This document shows positions 53,718 to 62,344 of a stretch of 64,000 bases of DNA, one piece after another (positions within the stretch are counted from its first letter, which is position 1; every line of letters starts with the position of its first letter). The notes beneath the pieces were generated by a model. It was not told where the DNA came from. It saw only the letters and a list, made by a program, of their open reading frames with translations, and did no database searches. The translations under genes were made by a program, and so were the position numbers. The DNA is from Natrinema halophilum (GTDB lineage: Archaea; Halobacteriota; Halobacteria; Halobacteriales; Natrialbaceae), in the NCBI RefSeq assembly GCF_013402815.2, contig NZ_CP058601.1:2666001-2730000 (forward strand), given 5' to 3'.

Positions 53718-54887
53718 ATGAGTTCCGAACCACTCCTTCGCGTCGAAAATCTCAAGACACAGTTCTTCACGGAATCCGGTACAGTACGCGCCGTCGACGG
53801 CATCTCCTTCGAAGTCCACGAAGGCGAAATCGTCGGCCTCGTCGGCGAGAGCGGCGCCGGCAAGAGCGTCGCCTCGATGAGTCTGATGCGACTCATCGAG
53901 AACCCCGGCGAGATCGTCGCCGGCGAAATAACGTACAAGGGTGAGACGATCTTCGGCCTCGAGGAGGGGCCCGACGGCGAACTCAGAGAGCGCCACGACA
54001 TGCTCTCGAACGACGAGATACGGACCCGAATTCGGGGAAACGAGATCGCAGTGATCTTCCAGGACCCCATGGAGTCGCTCAACCCCGTCTTTACAGTCGG
54101 CGGTCAGCTGCGGGAGTTCATCGAACTCAACCGCGGCCTCCCGGAGGACGACGCTCGCGAAGCGGCAATCGACATGCTCCGCGAGGTGGGAATCCCCGAT
54201 CCGACCCAGCGGTACGAGGAGTACCCCCATCAGTTCTCCGGCGGGATGCGCCAGCGCGTCCTCATCGCGATGGCGCTGGCTTGCGAGCCGAGTCTGATCA
54301 TCGCCGACGAGCCGACGACGGCGCTAGACGTCACCGTCGAGGGGCAGATCCTCGATCTCGTCGACGACCTGCAGAAAAAGTACGGGACGAGCTTCATCTG
54401 GGTCACCCACGATCTCGGCGTGGTCGCAGAGATCTGTGACCGCGTCAACGTCATGTACCTCGGTGAGATCGTCGAGCAGGCCACCGTCGACGAATTGTTC
54501 TACGACACCAGACATCCCTACACGAACGCCTTGCTCGACTCGATACCTCGGCCCGACCGGACCGTCGACGACCTCGAGGCGATCGAGGGTGTGATGCCCG
54601 AGGCGATTTCTCCGCCATCGGGCTGTCGATTCCATCCGCGCTGTCCGGATGGGAGACGGGTCTGCAAGCAGGTCCATCCCGAACCGAAAACCGTCGCCGA
54701 TGCCGGCGGCGAGGCGCATCGAGTAGCTTGCGTAAAATACGACGGATTCGACGTCGGCTACGCCGAGAGCCCACCGCTGGAGGGGAAGATGGGGAATCGA
54801 GGTGACAGCGCATCGGCGACCGACGCCGAGTCGGAACTCACGGCGAACCCAGCCATCGACGAGACCGGAGGTGAGGAACGTGAGTAG
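53718..54887 (+). CDS. dppD: ABC transporter ATP-binding protein 1 (DppD-like)
   Basis: A 389-residue ATPase. Walker A is [20 protein letters not shown], the Q-loop [14 protein letters not shown], the ABC signature [20 protein letters not shown], Walker [15 protein letters not shown] and the H-loop [17 protein letters not shown]. The C-terminal oligopeptide/dipeptide extension has [18 protein letters not shown] with conserved cysteines. An acidic tail of about 60 residues follows. The gene overlaps the second ATPase gene by 8 nt. Confidence 0.95.
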   Translation: MSSEPLLRVENLKTQFFTESGTVRAVDGISFEVHEGEIVGLVGESGAGKSVASMSLMRLIENPGEIVAGEITYKGETIFGLEEGPDGELRERHDMLSNDEIRTRIRGNEIAVIFQDPMESLNPVFTVGGQLREFIELNRGLPEDDAREAAIDMLREVGIPDPTQRYEEYPHQFSGGMRQRVLIAMALACEPSLIIADEPTTALDVTVEGQILDLVDDLQKKYGTSFIWVTHDLGVVAEICDRVNVMYLGEIVEQATVDELFYDTRHPYTNALLDSIPRPDRTVDDLEAIEGVMPEAISPPSGCRFHPRCPDGRRVCKQVHPEPKTVADAGGEAHRVACVKYDGFDVGYAESPPLEGKMGNRGDSASATDAESELTANPAIDETGGEERE

Positions 54888-56211
54888 CGGCATTCGGGTG
54901 GACGAACGGAGCAGCTACGATGGGGATGACCCGCTGCTCGAACTCGATGGCGTCTCGAAGTACTTCGATCAGGAGTCGGGACTGATCGCGGGGCTGCAGT
55001 TCGATCCGGAAGCGTTTCCGCCGATCAGCGTCGACCGAAACAGGGTGAAAGCGGTCGACGACGTCTCCCTCGAGATTCGGCCCGGCGAAACGCTCGGGCT
55101 CGTCGGCGAGTCCGGCTGCGGCAAGAGCACGCTCGGGCGGACGATTCTTCGCCTGCTCGAGCCCACGGACGGTGACATCTACTTCAAGGGGGAGAACCTG
55201 GCGAGTCTCGGCGGTGAGGAACTCCGACAGACGCGCTCGGACATGCAGATGATCTTTCAGGACCCGCAGTCGTCGCTCGATCCTCGAATGACGGTCGGTC
55301 AGATCATCACCGAGCCGATGCGGGCTCACGACATGCTCGACGACGAGGGTCGAGAGACTCGGGCAAAAGAGCTCCTCGAGAAGGTGGGACTCGATGCGCG
55401 CCACTACAACCGACATCCACACGCCTTCTCCGGCGGCCAGCGCCAGCGAATCAACTTCGCGCGTGCGCTGTCGGTCGATCCGGATTTCGTCGTCTGCGAC
55501 GAACCGGTCTCCGCGCTGGACGTCTCGGTCCAGGCGCAGGTGCTGAATACGATGGAGAAACTGCAGGAGGAGTTCGGCCTCACCTACCTCTTCATCGCCC
55601 ACGACCTTTCGGTCATTCGGCACATCTCCGATCGCGTTGCGGTGATGTACCTCGGCCACATCGTCGAACTCGCCGACAAAGAGGACCTATTCGAAAATCC
55701 ACAGCATCCCTACACTCGCGCACTGCTCAACTCGATACCCGTCCCGGACCCGCGAGAAAACGGGGCCAGAGGCGTCCTCGAGGGCGAGGTGCCGAGCCCG
55801 GCCGATCCACCCTCCGGGTGTCGGTTTCGAACGCGGTGTCCGCGTCTGATCGCACCTGACGAGTACGACTGGGCTGACGGCGAGTGGGAGGAAACGCGAG
55901 CCTTCGTGCGAGCGGTCAAGCGTCGGACGTTCGAGCCGATGACGGCCGCCGAAATCAAAGATGAGTTCTTCGATAGCACTCTCCCGAGTGGCAAAGCGGG
56001 GACGGTCATCGAGGAGACGATCGATCTCGTCGCGACTGATCGCGAGAACAGTGGCGAGGGCGACGAGACGCTGCGATGGGACGCGGCAGTCGACCTGTTG
56101 CTCGAATCCTTCGCCGAGCGAAGTATCTGTGCGCGGGAAAGACCGGCATACGATCTCGAATCGGCGGATCGCTCGGCCGAACGATTCGCGGCGTGTCATC
56201 TGCACAGGTGA
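54880..56211 (+). CDS. dppF: ABC transporter ATP-binding protein 2 (DppF-like)
   Basis: A 443-residue ATPase starting at a GTG (54880) preceded by GGAGGTGA, inside the end of the previous gene. Walker A is [20 protein letters not shown], the Q-loop [14 protein letters not shown], signature [20 protein letters not shown], Walker [16 protein letters not shown] and H-loop [17 protein letters not shown]. The oligopeptide-type C-terminal domain ([17 protein letters not shown]) is followed by about 110 extra residues rich in charged groups, longer than bacterial DppF. It completes the five-gene operon with the binding protein, two permeases and DppD. Confidence 0.95.
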   Translation: MSSGIRVDERSSYDGDDPLLELDGVSKYFDQESGLIAGLQFDPEAFPPISVDRNRVKAVDDVSLEIRPGETLGLVGESGCGKSTLGRTILRLLEPTDGDIYFKGENLASLGGEELRQTRSDMQMIFQDPQSSLDPRMTVGQIITEPMRAHDMLDDEGRETRAKELLEKVGLDARHYNRHPHAFSGGQRQRINFARALSVDPDFVVCDEPVSALDVSVQAQVLNTMEKLQEEFGLTYLFIAHDLSVIRHISDRVAVMYLGHIVELADKEDLFENPQHPYTRALLNSIPVPDPRENGARGVLEGEVPSPADPPSGCRFRTRCPRLIAPDEYDWADGEWEETRAFVRAVKRRTFEPMTAAEIKDEFFDSTLPSGKAGTVIEETIDLVATDRENSGEGDETLRWDAAVDLLLESFAERSICARERPAYDLESADRSAERFAACHLHR

Positions 56212-56429
56212 CCGGCGATATTCGAATTCATCTCATGACTGATTTCACACATTTGAGAATTCGTCCCGAGATCCGAGGCCACGTGTCGATAAGCCGGCTG
56301 AATATCGGCTTCGTATGGACAGTCAAGCTGCTTTTCCTGACGTCGCAAACAACGGTCGGCACTGGCTATACCACACGATCTTTCATCTCGAAAATACTTA
56401 TGTAACCGGGCGGCCCTATTTACTCATGT
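56212..56429. promoter_or_regulatory. Spacer with promoter for a small gene
   Basis: After the ABC operon stop the DNA becomes AT-richer. A box A-like AAAATACTTATG lies at 56391-56402, about 30 nt before an ATG at 56430. The same AAAATACTTA core precedes the immunity-like genes at 25 kb. No other feature was recognised. Confidence 0.45.
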
Positions 56430-56588
56430 ATGAGTAAAGTACTCGCCACAATCACGGCAGGCACGCGGCGATTTGCAAAGGCACGACGAACGATCGCACA
56501 CTCCCCCGACTTCGGCGACGATCGGTCGACGAACGAGGACGGCCGCCCGACGACGCGCATTCCACCGGGTGGCTTCCTTACAGGGTGA
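56430..56588 (+). CDS. Putative 52-aa basic small protein
   Basis: An ATG at 56430 opens a 52-codon frame: MSKVLATITAGTRRFAKARR, TIAHSPDFGDDRSTNEDGRP, TTRIPPGGFLTG and TGA. The N-terminal half could form a basic amphipathic helix. The box A at 56391-56402 at the right distance argues for expression as a leaderless message. I recognise no family. It could still be chance, since it is short. Confidence 0.4.
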   Translation: MSKVLATITAGTRRFAKARRTIAHSPDFGDDRSTNEDGRPTTRIPPGGFLTG

Positions 56589-56744
56589 GGACTCGAATCG
56601 ATGATCGACGTTCGCGGACGCGGTAACGGACTTTTCTCTCGATCCTGGACAGCCGGCACGTAATTCGTCACCGCCGAACCGCCCGAGCAGTCGAACACCG
56701 ACGACGGGATTTCGAATCGGTACCGGATACGACCGAACGCTGGA

Positions 56745-57263
56745 CTATTCGAGCCTGATCGACGTCGAATCGCTGGGTCGCGTCGCCCCCTCGCGAGTTG
56801 CGACGAACGCACGGATCTCGTATTCTCCCGGGTCCGGGATCACGGATTCGCGTCGGCCGTCGGTTCGTACTCTCTCGAGACGACCGTTCCACGTCACCGA
56901 CATCCGTTTTTTCTCACCGGCGCGGAAGTCGAACGACGACGGACGATCGCGAGTGTACAGGCGTTCGTCGCTGGCCTCGAGGTCACCGTCGACGGTCCAG
57001 CCCCAGCGGCGCTGGCGGGGCGTCGGGAGTTCGACGGGAACCGGGAGCCGGTTTTTGAATTCGACGACGATCTCGACCGATTCGTCGCGCTCGTAGACGT
57101 CTCGAGCAGTCGCGACGGAGACGGCGATCGCACGCTGGGCGACCGACGGCGGGACGAACGATCCGAGCAGGGTACCGACGGATAGCCGGGGACCGTCGGC
57201 GTCGAACAAAGCCCTATCGATCGAGTTCGGTTCCGTGCCGCCTCCGGATCGGGAACGGCCCAT
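56745..57263 (-). CDS. Haloarchaeal beta-sandwich protein, BsuPI/DUF7974-like
   Basis: A 172-residue protein with a segment AISVSVATARDVYERDESVE-type, then IVVEFKNRLPVPVELPTPRQ, RRWGWTVDGDLEASDERLYT, FDFRAGEKKRMSVTWNGRLE, and PGEYEIRAFVATREG. The alternation of strands and the closing tension of 'FRAGEKKRMSVTW' and 'PGEYEIRAF' resemble Ig-like/BsuPI (intracellular proteinase inhibitor) domains. I recall haloarchaeal homologues as DUF7974. No signal peptide. Function unknown. Confidence 0.6.
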   Translation of the reverse strand: MGRSRSGGGTEPNSIDRALFDADGPRLSVGTLLGSFVPPSVAQRAIAVSVATARDVYERDESVEIVVEFKNRLPVPVELPTPRQRRWGWTVDGDLEASDERLYTRDRPSSFDFRAGEKKRMSVTWNGRLERVRTDGRRESVIPDPGEYEIRAFVATREGATRPSDSTSIRLE

Positions 57264-57289
57264 GGACGGATCGACCAGCGCAGTAAACT

Positions 57290-57333
57290 AAACGATGCGG
57301 GATGCGACGAACAAACGATGCGGGATGCGACGA
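57290..57333. repeat. Two-copy 23-bp direct repeat
   Basis: A 21-bp sequence (AAACGATGCGGG then ATGCGACGA) occurs at 57290-57310 and again at 57313-57333, a 23-bp period. It lies between the leftward BsuPI-like gene's start and the end of the leftward HxlR gene. It may be a slipped duplication; it shares only its period with the array at 4930. Confidence 0.7.
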
Positions 57334-57420
57334 GCCGAGAGGGGCAAAAGCAACGGTTCGCGTGTCCATCGCCCCGCCGGGACGCGACTGTCTCGAGACC
57401 GCCAGGGTTCGGATCGATCG

Positions 57421-57777
57421 TTATCGCTCACGGTCGGCGGCCCACTCGAGCAGCGGTTGTAACCGACGACAGAGTTCGTCGCCCTCGTCGGTAAGGGCGT
57501 ACTCGACGCGCGGCGGGATTTCCGCGAACTGTTCCCGAGAGAGGTACCCTGCATCGACGAGGTCGTCGAGTCGATTCGAGAGTGTAGAACTGCTTACGTC
57601 TTCAAAAGCGTCTTCGATCTCGCCGTATCGGGCCGGCCCGATCGCGCCGACGACGCATATCAGTTGCATCGCGTACCGCCGGCTGAGGAGTTCCATGAGC
57701 CCGTCGAGGCGACAATAACAGTCGACGTCGCAGGGCGAATCGGACGGCTCGAGTCGATCATCGGTTGCATCTGCCAT
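57421..57777 (-). CDS. HxlR-family transcriptional regulator with N-terminal cysteines
   Basis: A 118-residue winged-helix protein: GLMELLSRRYAMQLICVVGA, then RYGEIEDAFEDVSSSTLSNR (HTH with recognition helix SSSTLSNRLDDLV), AGYLSREQFAEIPPRVEYAL (wing) and LTDEGDELCRRLQPLLEWA. This is the HxlR fold. The N-terminus carries CDVDCYC (Cys 16, 20, 22), which could sense thiol-reactive compounds, metals or redox state. It is divergent from the MerB-like gene over a 76-bp gap with matching half-sites of an inverted repeat. Confidence 0.88.
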   Translation of the reverse strand: MADATDDRLEPSDSPCDVDCYCRLDGLMELLSRRYAMQLICVVGAIGPARYGEIEDAFEDVSSSTLSNRLDDLVDAGYLSREQFAEIPPRVEYALTDEGDELCRRLQPLLEWAADRER

Positions 57778-57789
57778 ATCTTTCGTTCA

Positions 57790-57845
57790 CCGAAGTTACT
57801 CCAATACTTCGGACTCGACAGTACAAGTACTTCGCGAAACGAAGT
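57790..57845. promoter_or_regulatory. Operator-like half-sites between the HxlR and MerB-like genes
   Basis: The gap holds four copies of one 6-bp half-site in two inverted pairs: CGAAGT (57791-57796) with ACTTCG (57806-57811), flanked by one more matching base pair, and ACTTCG (57829-57834) with CGAAGT (57840-57845). The second pair ends 8 nt before the MerB-like ATG. Dimeric HxlR regulators bind such inverted repeats, so control of both divergent genes by the HxlR protein is likely. Confidence 0.6.
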
Positions 57846-57853
57846 TACATTGT

Positions 57854-58537
57854 ATGACGAACAAAAGCTGCGACTGTTGTGGAACAGTTGAAACCCGGCC
57901 GATGGAAGGAAAAATCGAGAGCGAACCCGAAAACGAAGCGGCAACCGAGGATGGATCCACCGCTCCGGGGGACCGCTGGCTCGGCGATTCGTCGCCTACC
58001 GAGGCGCCGCTGCCCGGCGACGTCCGGACAGCGATGGAACGGTTCTTCGGTGACGCGTCGATCACCACCCTCGAGGACTGGACGGGCGAACTTCGGCGAC
58101 GGACTGGCGGTGCGATCGAGGTCGACGAACTCTGTCACGCCGACGGGGAGACGGACCACTGGGGGGAATTAGACGGCGACCGGTACGACTTCCAGTGTTT
58201 CTACGACGCCGTTGCGCTCGCCGAGATTGCATCGGAACCGGTCGAAATCCACACCGTCAGCCCAGACGGGACGGACATCGAGGCTCGCGCAACGGGAGAC
58301 GGTGAACTGACCGCAACGCCGTCGACTGCGGTCGTCTCGTTCGGAACCACAGTCGACGGCTCGCATCTACCGGACGGAGAACCGACGCTCGAGGACGCAT
58401 ACACGGCAATCTGTCCGTCGGTTCGTGCGTTCCCGACACGCCGCGCGTACGAGCGATGGGCGGCAAAAACGCAGGCGGCGACGGTCGGTATGCCGCTGTC
58501 GGCCGCGACTGCAGTTGCGACCGAGCTGGTCGATTGA
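57854..58537 (+). CDS. MerB-like protein (organomercurial/alkylmercury lyase family)
   Basis: A 227-residue protein whose C-terminal half resembles alkylmercury lyase: YDFQCFYDAVALAEI (Cys115 and Asp118, the spacing of MerB Cys96/Asp99), SPDGTDIEARATGDG, STAVVSFGTTVDGS and YTAICPSVRAFPTRRAYERW (Cys187 at the position of MerB Cys159), then AATVGMPLSAATAVA. MerB cleaves carbon-mercury bonds with these two cysteines and the aspartate. Extra N-terminal residues carry CDCCG (Cys 6, 8, 9), a possible metal site. No merA or other mer gene is nearby, so the true substrate may differ. Divergent from an HxlR regulator with shared operator half-sites. Confidence 0.7.
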   Translation: MTNKSCDCCGTVETRPMEGKIESEPENEAATEDGSTAPGDRWLGDSSPTEAPLPGDVRTAMERFFGDASITTLEDWTGELRRRTGGAIEVDELCHADGETDHWGELDGDRYDFQCFYDAVALAEIASEPVEIHTVSPDGTDIEARATGDGELTATPSTAVVSFGTTVDGSHLPDGEPTLEDAYTAICPSVRAFPTRRAYERWAAKTQAATVGMPLSAATAVATELVD

Positions 58538-58602
58538 CGGCCTTCTTCGACCGACAGGGTAGAGATCCCCTCGCTCCCTGAAGATAGAACCTCGTCGCTC
58601 AG

Positions 58603-58764
58603 TTATCGCCAGGCTGGAAGAGCCGGTGCGTCGTCCGCTTGCATGGAAAGCCAGGCTCCGTCAGCAGAGATGTCCGCAATGACGTATTCATCGCTTGCAG
58701 CCGTCGAATCGATCGAACCGACGATCGTTTCATCGGAAGTCGTTGCGTCTGATTTCATCACCAT
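58603..58764 (-). CDS. Small haloarchaeal protein (53 aa), DUF7556-like
   Basis: Read leftward from the ATG at 58762-58764 (or the next ATG at 58758). The frame encodes MVMKSDATTSDETIVGSIDS, TAASDEYVIADISADGAWLS and MQADDAPALPAWR, then TAA. The pattern VGSID...YVIADIS.D.AWLSM.A..A..LP.WR matches small haloarchaeal proteins I have seen annotated as DUF7556 (name from recall). A box A-like TTTATATATGG (minus strand, about 58784-58795) lies about 25-30 nt upstream. The opposite-strand frame over the same bases looks like a shadow. Confidence 0.65.
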   Translation of the reverse strand: MVMKSDATTSDETIVGSIDSTAASDEYVIADISADGAWLSMQADDAPALPAWR

Positions 58765-58897
58765 GTTTGGTAGTGACTCTCACCCATATATAAATTCGTC
58801 GAATCGTATCGTTCTGGAAAAATACTGATCGGCATCCGAACGAATGCCGGTCCGTGAAACACTGGGTTTATACTCATTTTCGCCGTACCGAGGTGAT

Positions 58898-59752
58898 ATG
58901 AACGTAGCCGACGCGATGACGCCCCGCGAGGACGTGGTGACAGCTGACCTGCCAGGTACTCGTTCGGATGTCCTCGAGTATCTCCAAGAACAATCGTTTT
59001 CGTCAGTTCCGGTCGTCAAGCCGGCCGACAACGGCCCGGAGTATCGCGGACTGATCTCTCGTGAGACGCTCATCGAACAGCCCGACGAAGACCAGCTGGT
59101 CATGCTGATGGAGGAGAACGTGCCGACGACGACCTCGGAGACCGCACTCGAGGAGGCCGCCCGAACGATGGTCGATTCGGGCGCGCGGCGGGTTCCGGTC
59201 GTAGATGGCGAATTCGAGGGCATCATCACGGTGACGGACGTGATTCACGCGATCGCAGCCGGCGATCAGCAAACGGACGGGGCTGTCGAGTCCTACGTCA
59301 GCGTGGACGTGAACACGACCTACGAGGGGACGCCGCTTCCCGTCGCCGAACGAGAACTCTCCTACGCGAACGTTCCCTACACCGTCGCGCTGGACGACGA
59401 TGGAGAGATGAGCGGCGTTCTCACGGAGGTCGACATACTCGACGTTGCCCGGATCGTCGAGGGAGAAGAGGCGACCGGGGACAACTTCGGCGATCAGGAC
59501 GACGAATGGTCGTGGGAAGGGATCAAAGCCGTCGGCAGCCGCTATCTCCCCACGCGAGACATCGAGATTCCGGCGAGACCGATCCGGGAGTTCATGAGCG
59601 ACGACATCGTTACGGTTTCGGCCGGAATGTCGGTCCAGGAGGCTGCACAGCGAATGATCAGCAACGACATCGAACAGATTCCGCTTGTCACGGGCGAGCA
59701 ATTAGCCGGCATCGTCTGTGACATGGATCTGCTGGAGGCACTCTATGAGTGA
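58898..59752 (+). CDS. Four-CBS-domain protein
   Basis: A 284-residue protein made of CBS repeats in two Bateman pairs. CBS 1 starts MNVADAMTPREDVVTADLPG, CBS 2 has ALEEAARTMVDSGARRVPVV then DGEFEGIITVTDVIHAI, CBS 3 covers about residues 130-210, and CBS 4 shows MSVQEAAQRMISNDIEQIPL then VTGEQLAGIVCDMDLL. CBS modules bind adenine nucleotides or SAM and regulate partners. Start 58898 directly follows GAGGTGAT. Its stop overlaps the glycyl-tRNA synthetase ATG by 8 nt (the two are translationally coupled), so a link to translation or metabolism is likely. Confidence 0.9.
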   Translation: MNVADAMTPREDVVTADLPGTRSDVLEYLQEQSFSSVPVVKPADNGPEYRGLISRETLIEQPDEDQLVMLMEENVPTTTSETALEEAARTMVDSGARRVPVVDGEFEGIITVTDVIHAIAAGDQQTDGAVESYVSVDVNTTYEGTPLPVAERELSYANVPYTVALDDDGEMSGVLTEVDILDVARIVEGEEATGDNFGDQDDEWSWEGIKAVGSRYLPTRDIEIPARPIREFMSDDIVTVSAGMSVQEAAQRMISNDIEQIPLVTGEQLAGIVCDMDLLEALYE

Positions 59753-61517
59753 GCACGAACGTGCCGAACCGACCGACTCGACGAGCGAGAAACTCGTCGA
59801 ACTGGCGAAACGGCGCGGGTACTTCTTCCAGTCCGCCGGAGCCTACGGCGGCGTCGGCGGCTTCTACACGTTCGGACCTCAGGGTGCCGCGCTGAAGGGG
59901 AACGTCGAGGAGGCCTGGCGCGATCGCTTCGCGGTCGCCGAAGGGAACATGGAAATCGACGCGCCGACGATCATGCCCGAACCGGTCTTCGAAGCATCGG
60001 GTCACCTCGATGGGTTCGACGACATGCTCGTCGAGTGTCCGGAATGCGGCGAGAGCCACCGGGCGGATCACGTCGTCGAAGACGAGACGGAGTACGAAGA
60101 CGCCGAGAGCCTCCCCATTCCGGAAGTCGAGGAGGTCATCGCCGAGTACGAACTCGTCTGCCCGAACTGCGGCGCGGGACTCGCGGGGCAGGCCGTCGAA
60201 GCCTTCAACCTCATGTTCGCGACGAACATCGGCCCCGGCGACTCCCAGCCGGGTTACCTGCGCCCCGAAACGGCACAGGGGATTTTCGTCGAGTTCCCGC
60301 GGCTCAAGGAGTACGCGCGCAACCAACTTCCCTTCGGCGTCACCCAGATCGGGCGCGCCTATCGCAACGAGATCAGTCCTCGTCGCTCGATAATCCGAAC
60401 GCGGGAGTTCACGCAGGCCGAACTCGAGTACTTCATCGACCCCGAAGCCGACGACCCGGATCTCTCCGCCGTCGAAGACGTCGAGGTCACGTTGTATCCG
60501 GCCAACGAGCAGAACGACGAGGACGGCTCGGAGATCGAGACGACAATCGGCGATGCAGTCGAGGAGGGCATCATCACTGACCGATGGGTTGCGTACTTCC
60601 TCGGCGTCGCGAAACCGTGGTACGAGGCGGTCGGCGTCGACATGGATCGGTTCCGCTACCGCCAACACCTCTCGGGCGAGCGAGCCCACTACGCCAGCGA
60701 CTGCTGGGACGCGGAAAGCGAGATCGACGGCAACTGGATCGAGATGGCCGGCTTCGCCCACCGCGGCAACTACGATCTGTCGAAACACGGAGACCACTCC
60801 GGCGACCGGTTCACGATCTTCAAACAGTACGACGAACCCAAGACCGTCGAACGCGCCACCGTCGATCCGGATATGAGCTACCTCGGGCCGGAGTTCGGCG
60901 GCGACGCCCAGACTGTGGTCCAAAAGCTCGAGGAGTTGGCGGCTCGGGATCGCGATGCGTTCGACGGAGAGACCGTCGAGATCGATCTCGACGGCGAAAC
61001 CCACGACGTTCCAGTGGAAACGACAGGTTTTGCGGTCGAAGAACAGACGGAAGCTGGCGAGCACATCACGCCCCACGTCGTCGAGCCCTCCTTCGGTGTC
61101 GACCGGCTCGTCTATACGGTTTTGCATCACGCCTACCGCGAAGACGAAGTCGACGGCGAAGAACGAACGTACCTCGAACTCGAACCCGAAGTCGCACCCA
61201 CCTTCGTCGGCGTCTTCCCGCTACAGAGTGACGACGATCTGGAGACCGAAGCCACGGGGATCGCAGCGGCTTTGCGTGAAGCGGGGCTGTCGGTCACGTA
61301 CGACGACTCCGGTAATATCGGTCGGCGCTACCGTCGTCAGGACGAAGTCGGGACGCCGTTTTGCGTGACTGTCGACTACGAGAGTCTGGAAGACGAAGCC
61401 GTGACCGTCCGCGAACGCGACACGACCGCACAGAAGCGACTGCCGATCGAGGATCTGCCGGAAACCCTGTCGGCGATTCGAGCCGGCGAACTCGAGTTCG
61501 ACAATCTCGAGGAGTAA
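59745..61517 (+). CDS. glyS: Glycyl-tRNA synthetase
   Basis: A 590-residue class II synthetase that charges tRNA-Gly. Motifs are KRRGYFFQSAGAYGGVGGFY and TFGPQGAALKGNVEEAWRD at the N-terminus, a zinc-binding pair VECPECGESH and VCPNCGAGL, motif 2 in YLRPETAQGIFVEF and AYRNEISPRRSIIRTREFTQ, and motif 3 in EPSFGVDRLVYTVLHHAYRE. The anticodon-binding domain closes with VSLQSDDDL-like and DDSGNIGRRYRRQDEVGTPF. Complete length for the archaeal/eukaryotic alpha2 type. A terminator-like AT-rich stretch and the next gene's promoter follow. Confidence 0.97.
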   Translation: MSEHERAEPTDSTSEKLVELAKRRGYFFQSAGAYGGVGGFYTFGPQGAALKGNVEEAWRDRFAVAEGNMEIDAPTIMPEPVFEASGHLDGFDDMLVECPECGESHRADHVVEDETEYEDAESLPIPEVEEVIAEYELVCPNCGAGLAGQAVEAFNLMFATNIGPGDSQPGYLRPETAQGIFVEFPRLKEYARNQLPFGVTQIGRAYRNEISPRRSIIRTREFTQAELEYFIDPEADDPDLSAVEDVEVTLYPANEQNDEDGSEIETTIGDAVEEGIITDRWVAYFLGVAKPWYEAVGVDMDRFRYRQHLSGERAHYASDCWDAESEIDGNWIEMAGFAHRGNYDLSKHGDHSGDRFTIFKQYDEPKTVERATVDPDMSYLGPEFGGDAQTVVQKLEELAARDRDAFDGETVEIDLDGETHDVPVETTGFAVEEQTEAGEHITPHVVEPSFGVDRLVYTVLHHAYREDEVDGEERTYLELEPEVAPTFVGVFPLQSDDDLETEATGIAAALREAGLSVTYDDSGNIGRRYRRQDEVGTPFCVTVDYESLEDEAVTVRERDTTAQKRLPIEDLPETLSAIRAGELEFDNLEE

Positions 61518-61555
61518 CCGTCGCGGCCGTTGGGTCGCCCCGTCCGGCAGGTTCC

Positions 61556-61574
61556 CTTTATATTATATATAGAT
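61556..61574 (+). promoter_or_regulatory. AT-rich promoter of the dolichol-kinase-like gene
   Basis: TTTATATTATATATAG lies at about 61558-61573, some 55-65 nt before the ATG at 61627. It is the strongest box A-like element in the gap after glyS and implies a short leader of about 30 nt. Confidence 0.5.
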
Positions 61575-61626
61575 CTCTGGAGAACTAACCGACGGACTGA
61601 AGGTCACCTCCACTAAGGCACAAACG

Positions 61627-62211
61627 ATGGCCGACGAACTGAAACGGCGACTCGTCCATGCAAGCGGGTCGGGTCTGGTCGCCCTCTATCTGCTCGCCGA
61701 CTATTCCGAGGTAGGGCTGACGTGGGCTGGTTTTCGCGCCCTCATGATCGTCCTCGCGAGCGGTGCGCTCGTCCTCGAGTTCCTGCGGCTTCGGGTCGGA
61801 CTCGACTGGCGGCTCTACGACGTGCTCACTCGCGAGTACGAACAGGACAACCCCGCCGCCTACGCGCTATACCTGATCAGCATGGCCGCCGTGGTCGTGG
61901 CCTTCGGACCGGATATCGCCCTCCCTGCGATGTTGATGCTCGCCCTGGGAGACCCGATCAGTGGAGCCGTCTCCGACAACACCCTCAAGCGAGTCAAGCC
62001 ACCGAAAGTACTCGGTACGATGTTCCTCGTCTCGACCCTCATCGCGATTCCGTTCCTGCCGATTACGGCGGCGCTGGTCGCCGCCCTAGGCGCGACGATC
62101 GCCGACGGCGTGACCCTCGAAATTCGAACGTACATCATCGACGATAACCTGACGATCCCGATTTACGCCGCCTGTCTCGCGTTTCTGGCGCTCAGATTTG
62201 TACCGCTGTAG
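61627..62211 (+). CDS. Dolichol-kinase-like membrane protein
   Basis: A 194-residue membrane protein with about six helices. It resembles the CTP-dependent prenol/dolichol kinase (phosphatidate cytidylyltransferase superfamily) group: KRRLVHASGSGLVALYLLAD at the N-terminus, AMLMLALGDPISGAVSDN (the GD signature) and KRVKPPKVLGTMFLVSTLIA, GATIADGVTLEIR. These proteins phosphorylate lipid carriers used in glycosylation. Haloarchaeal homologues are annotated as dolichol kinase. Activity is inferred only from the family. Confidence 0.8.
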   Translation: MADELKRRLVHASGSGLVALYLLADYSEVGLTWAGFRALMIVLASGALVLEFLRLRVGLDWRLYDVLTREYEQDNPAAYALYLISMAAVVVAFGPDIALPAMLMLALGDPISGAVSDNTLKRVKPPKVLGTMFLVSTLIAIPFLPITAALVAALGATIADGVTLEIRTYIIDDNLTIPIYAACLAFLALRFVPL

Positions 62212-62344
62212 GGCGTGGCCGGCCGATTCGGCTGTCCAACTCGCGCGGCTGGTGACGAGGGGAACGGAATTCGATTCCGAAATCGGCAAGGGCGTACCGT
62301 TCTGTAGGTCTCACGATCGTCGTACTCGAACGACACCATCCACC

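Noticed and set aside
59688-61130. A 480-codon open frame on the strand opposite glycyl-tRNA synthetase.
   Set aside because: It is a shadow frame of GC-rich codon use in the real gene; its composition and lack of motifs show no protein family.
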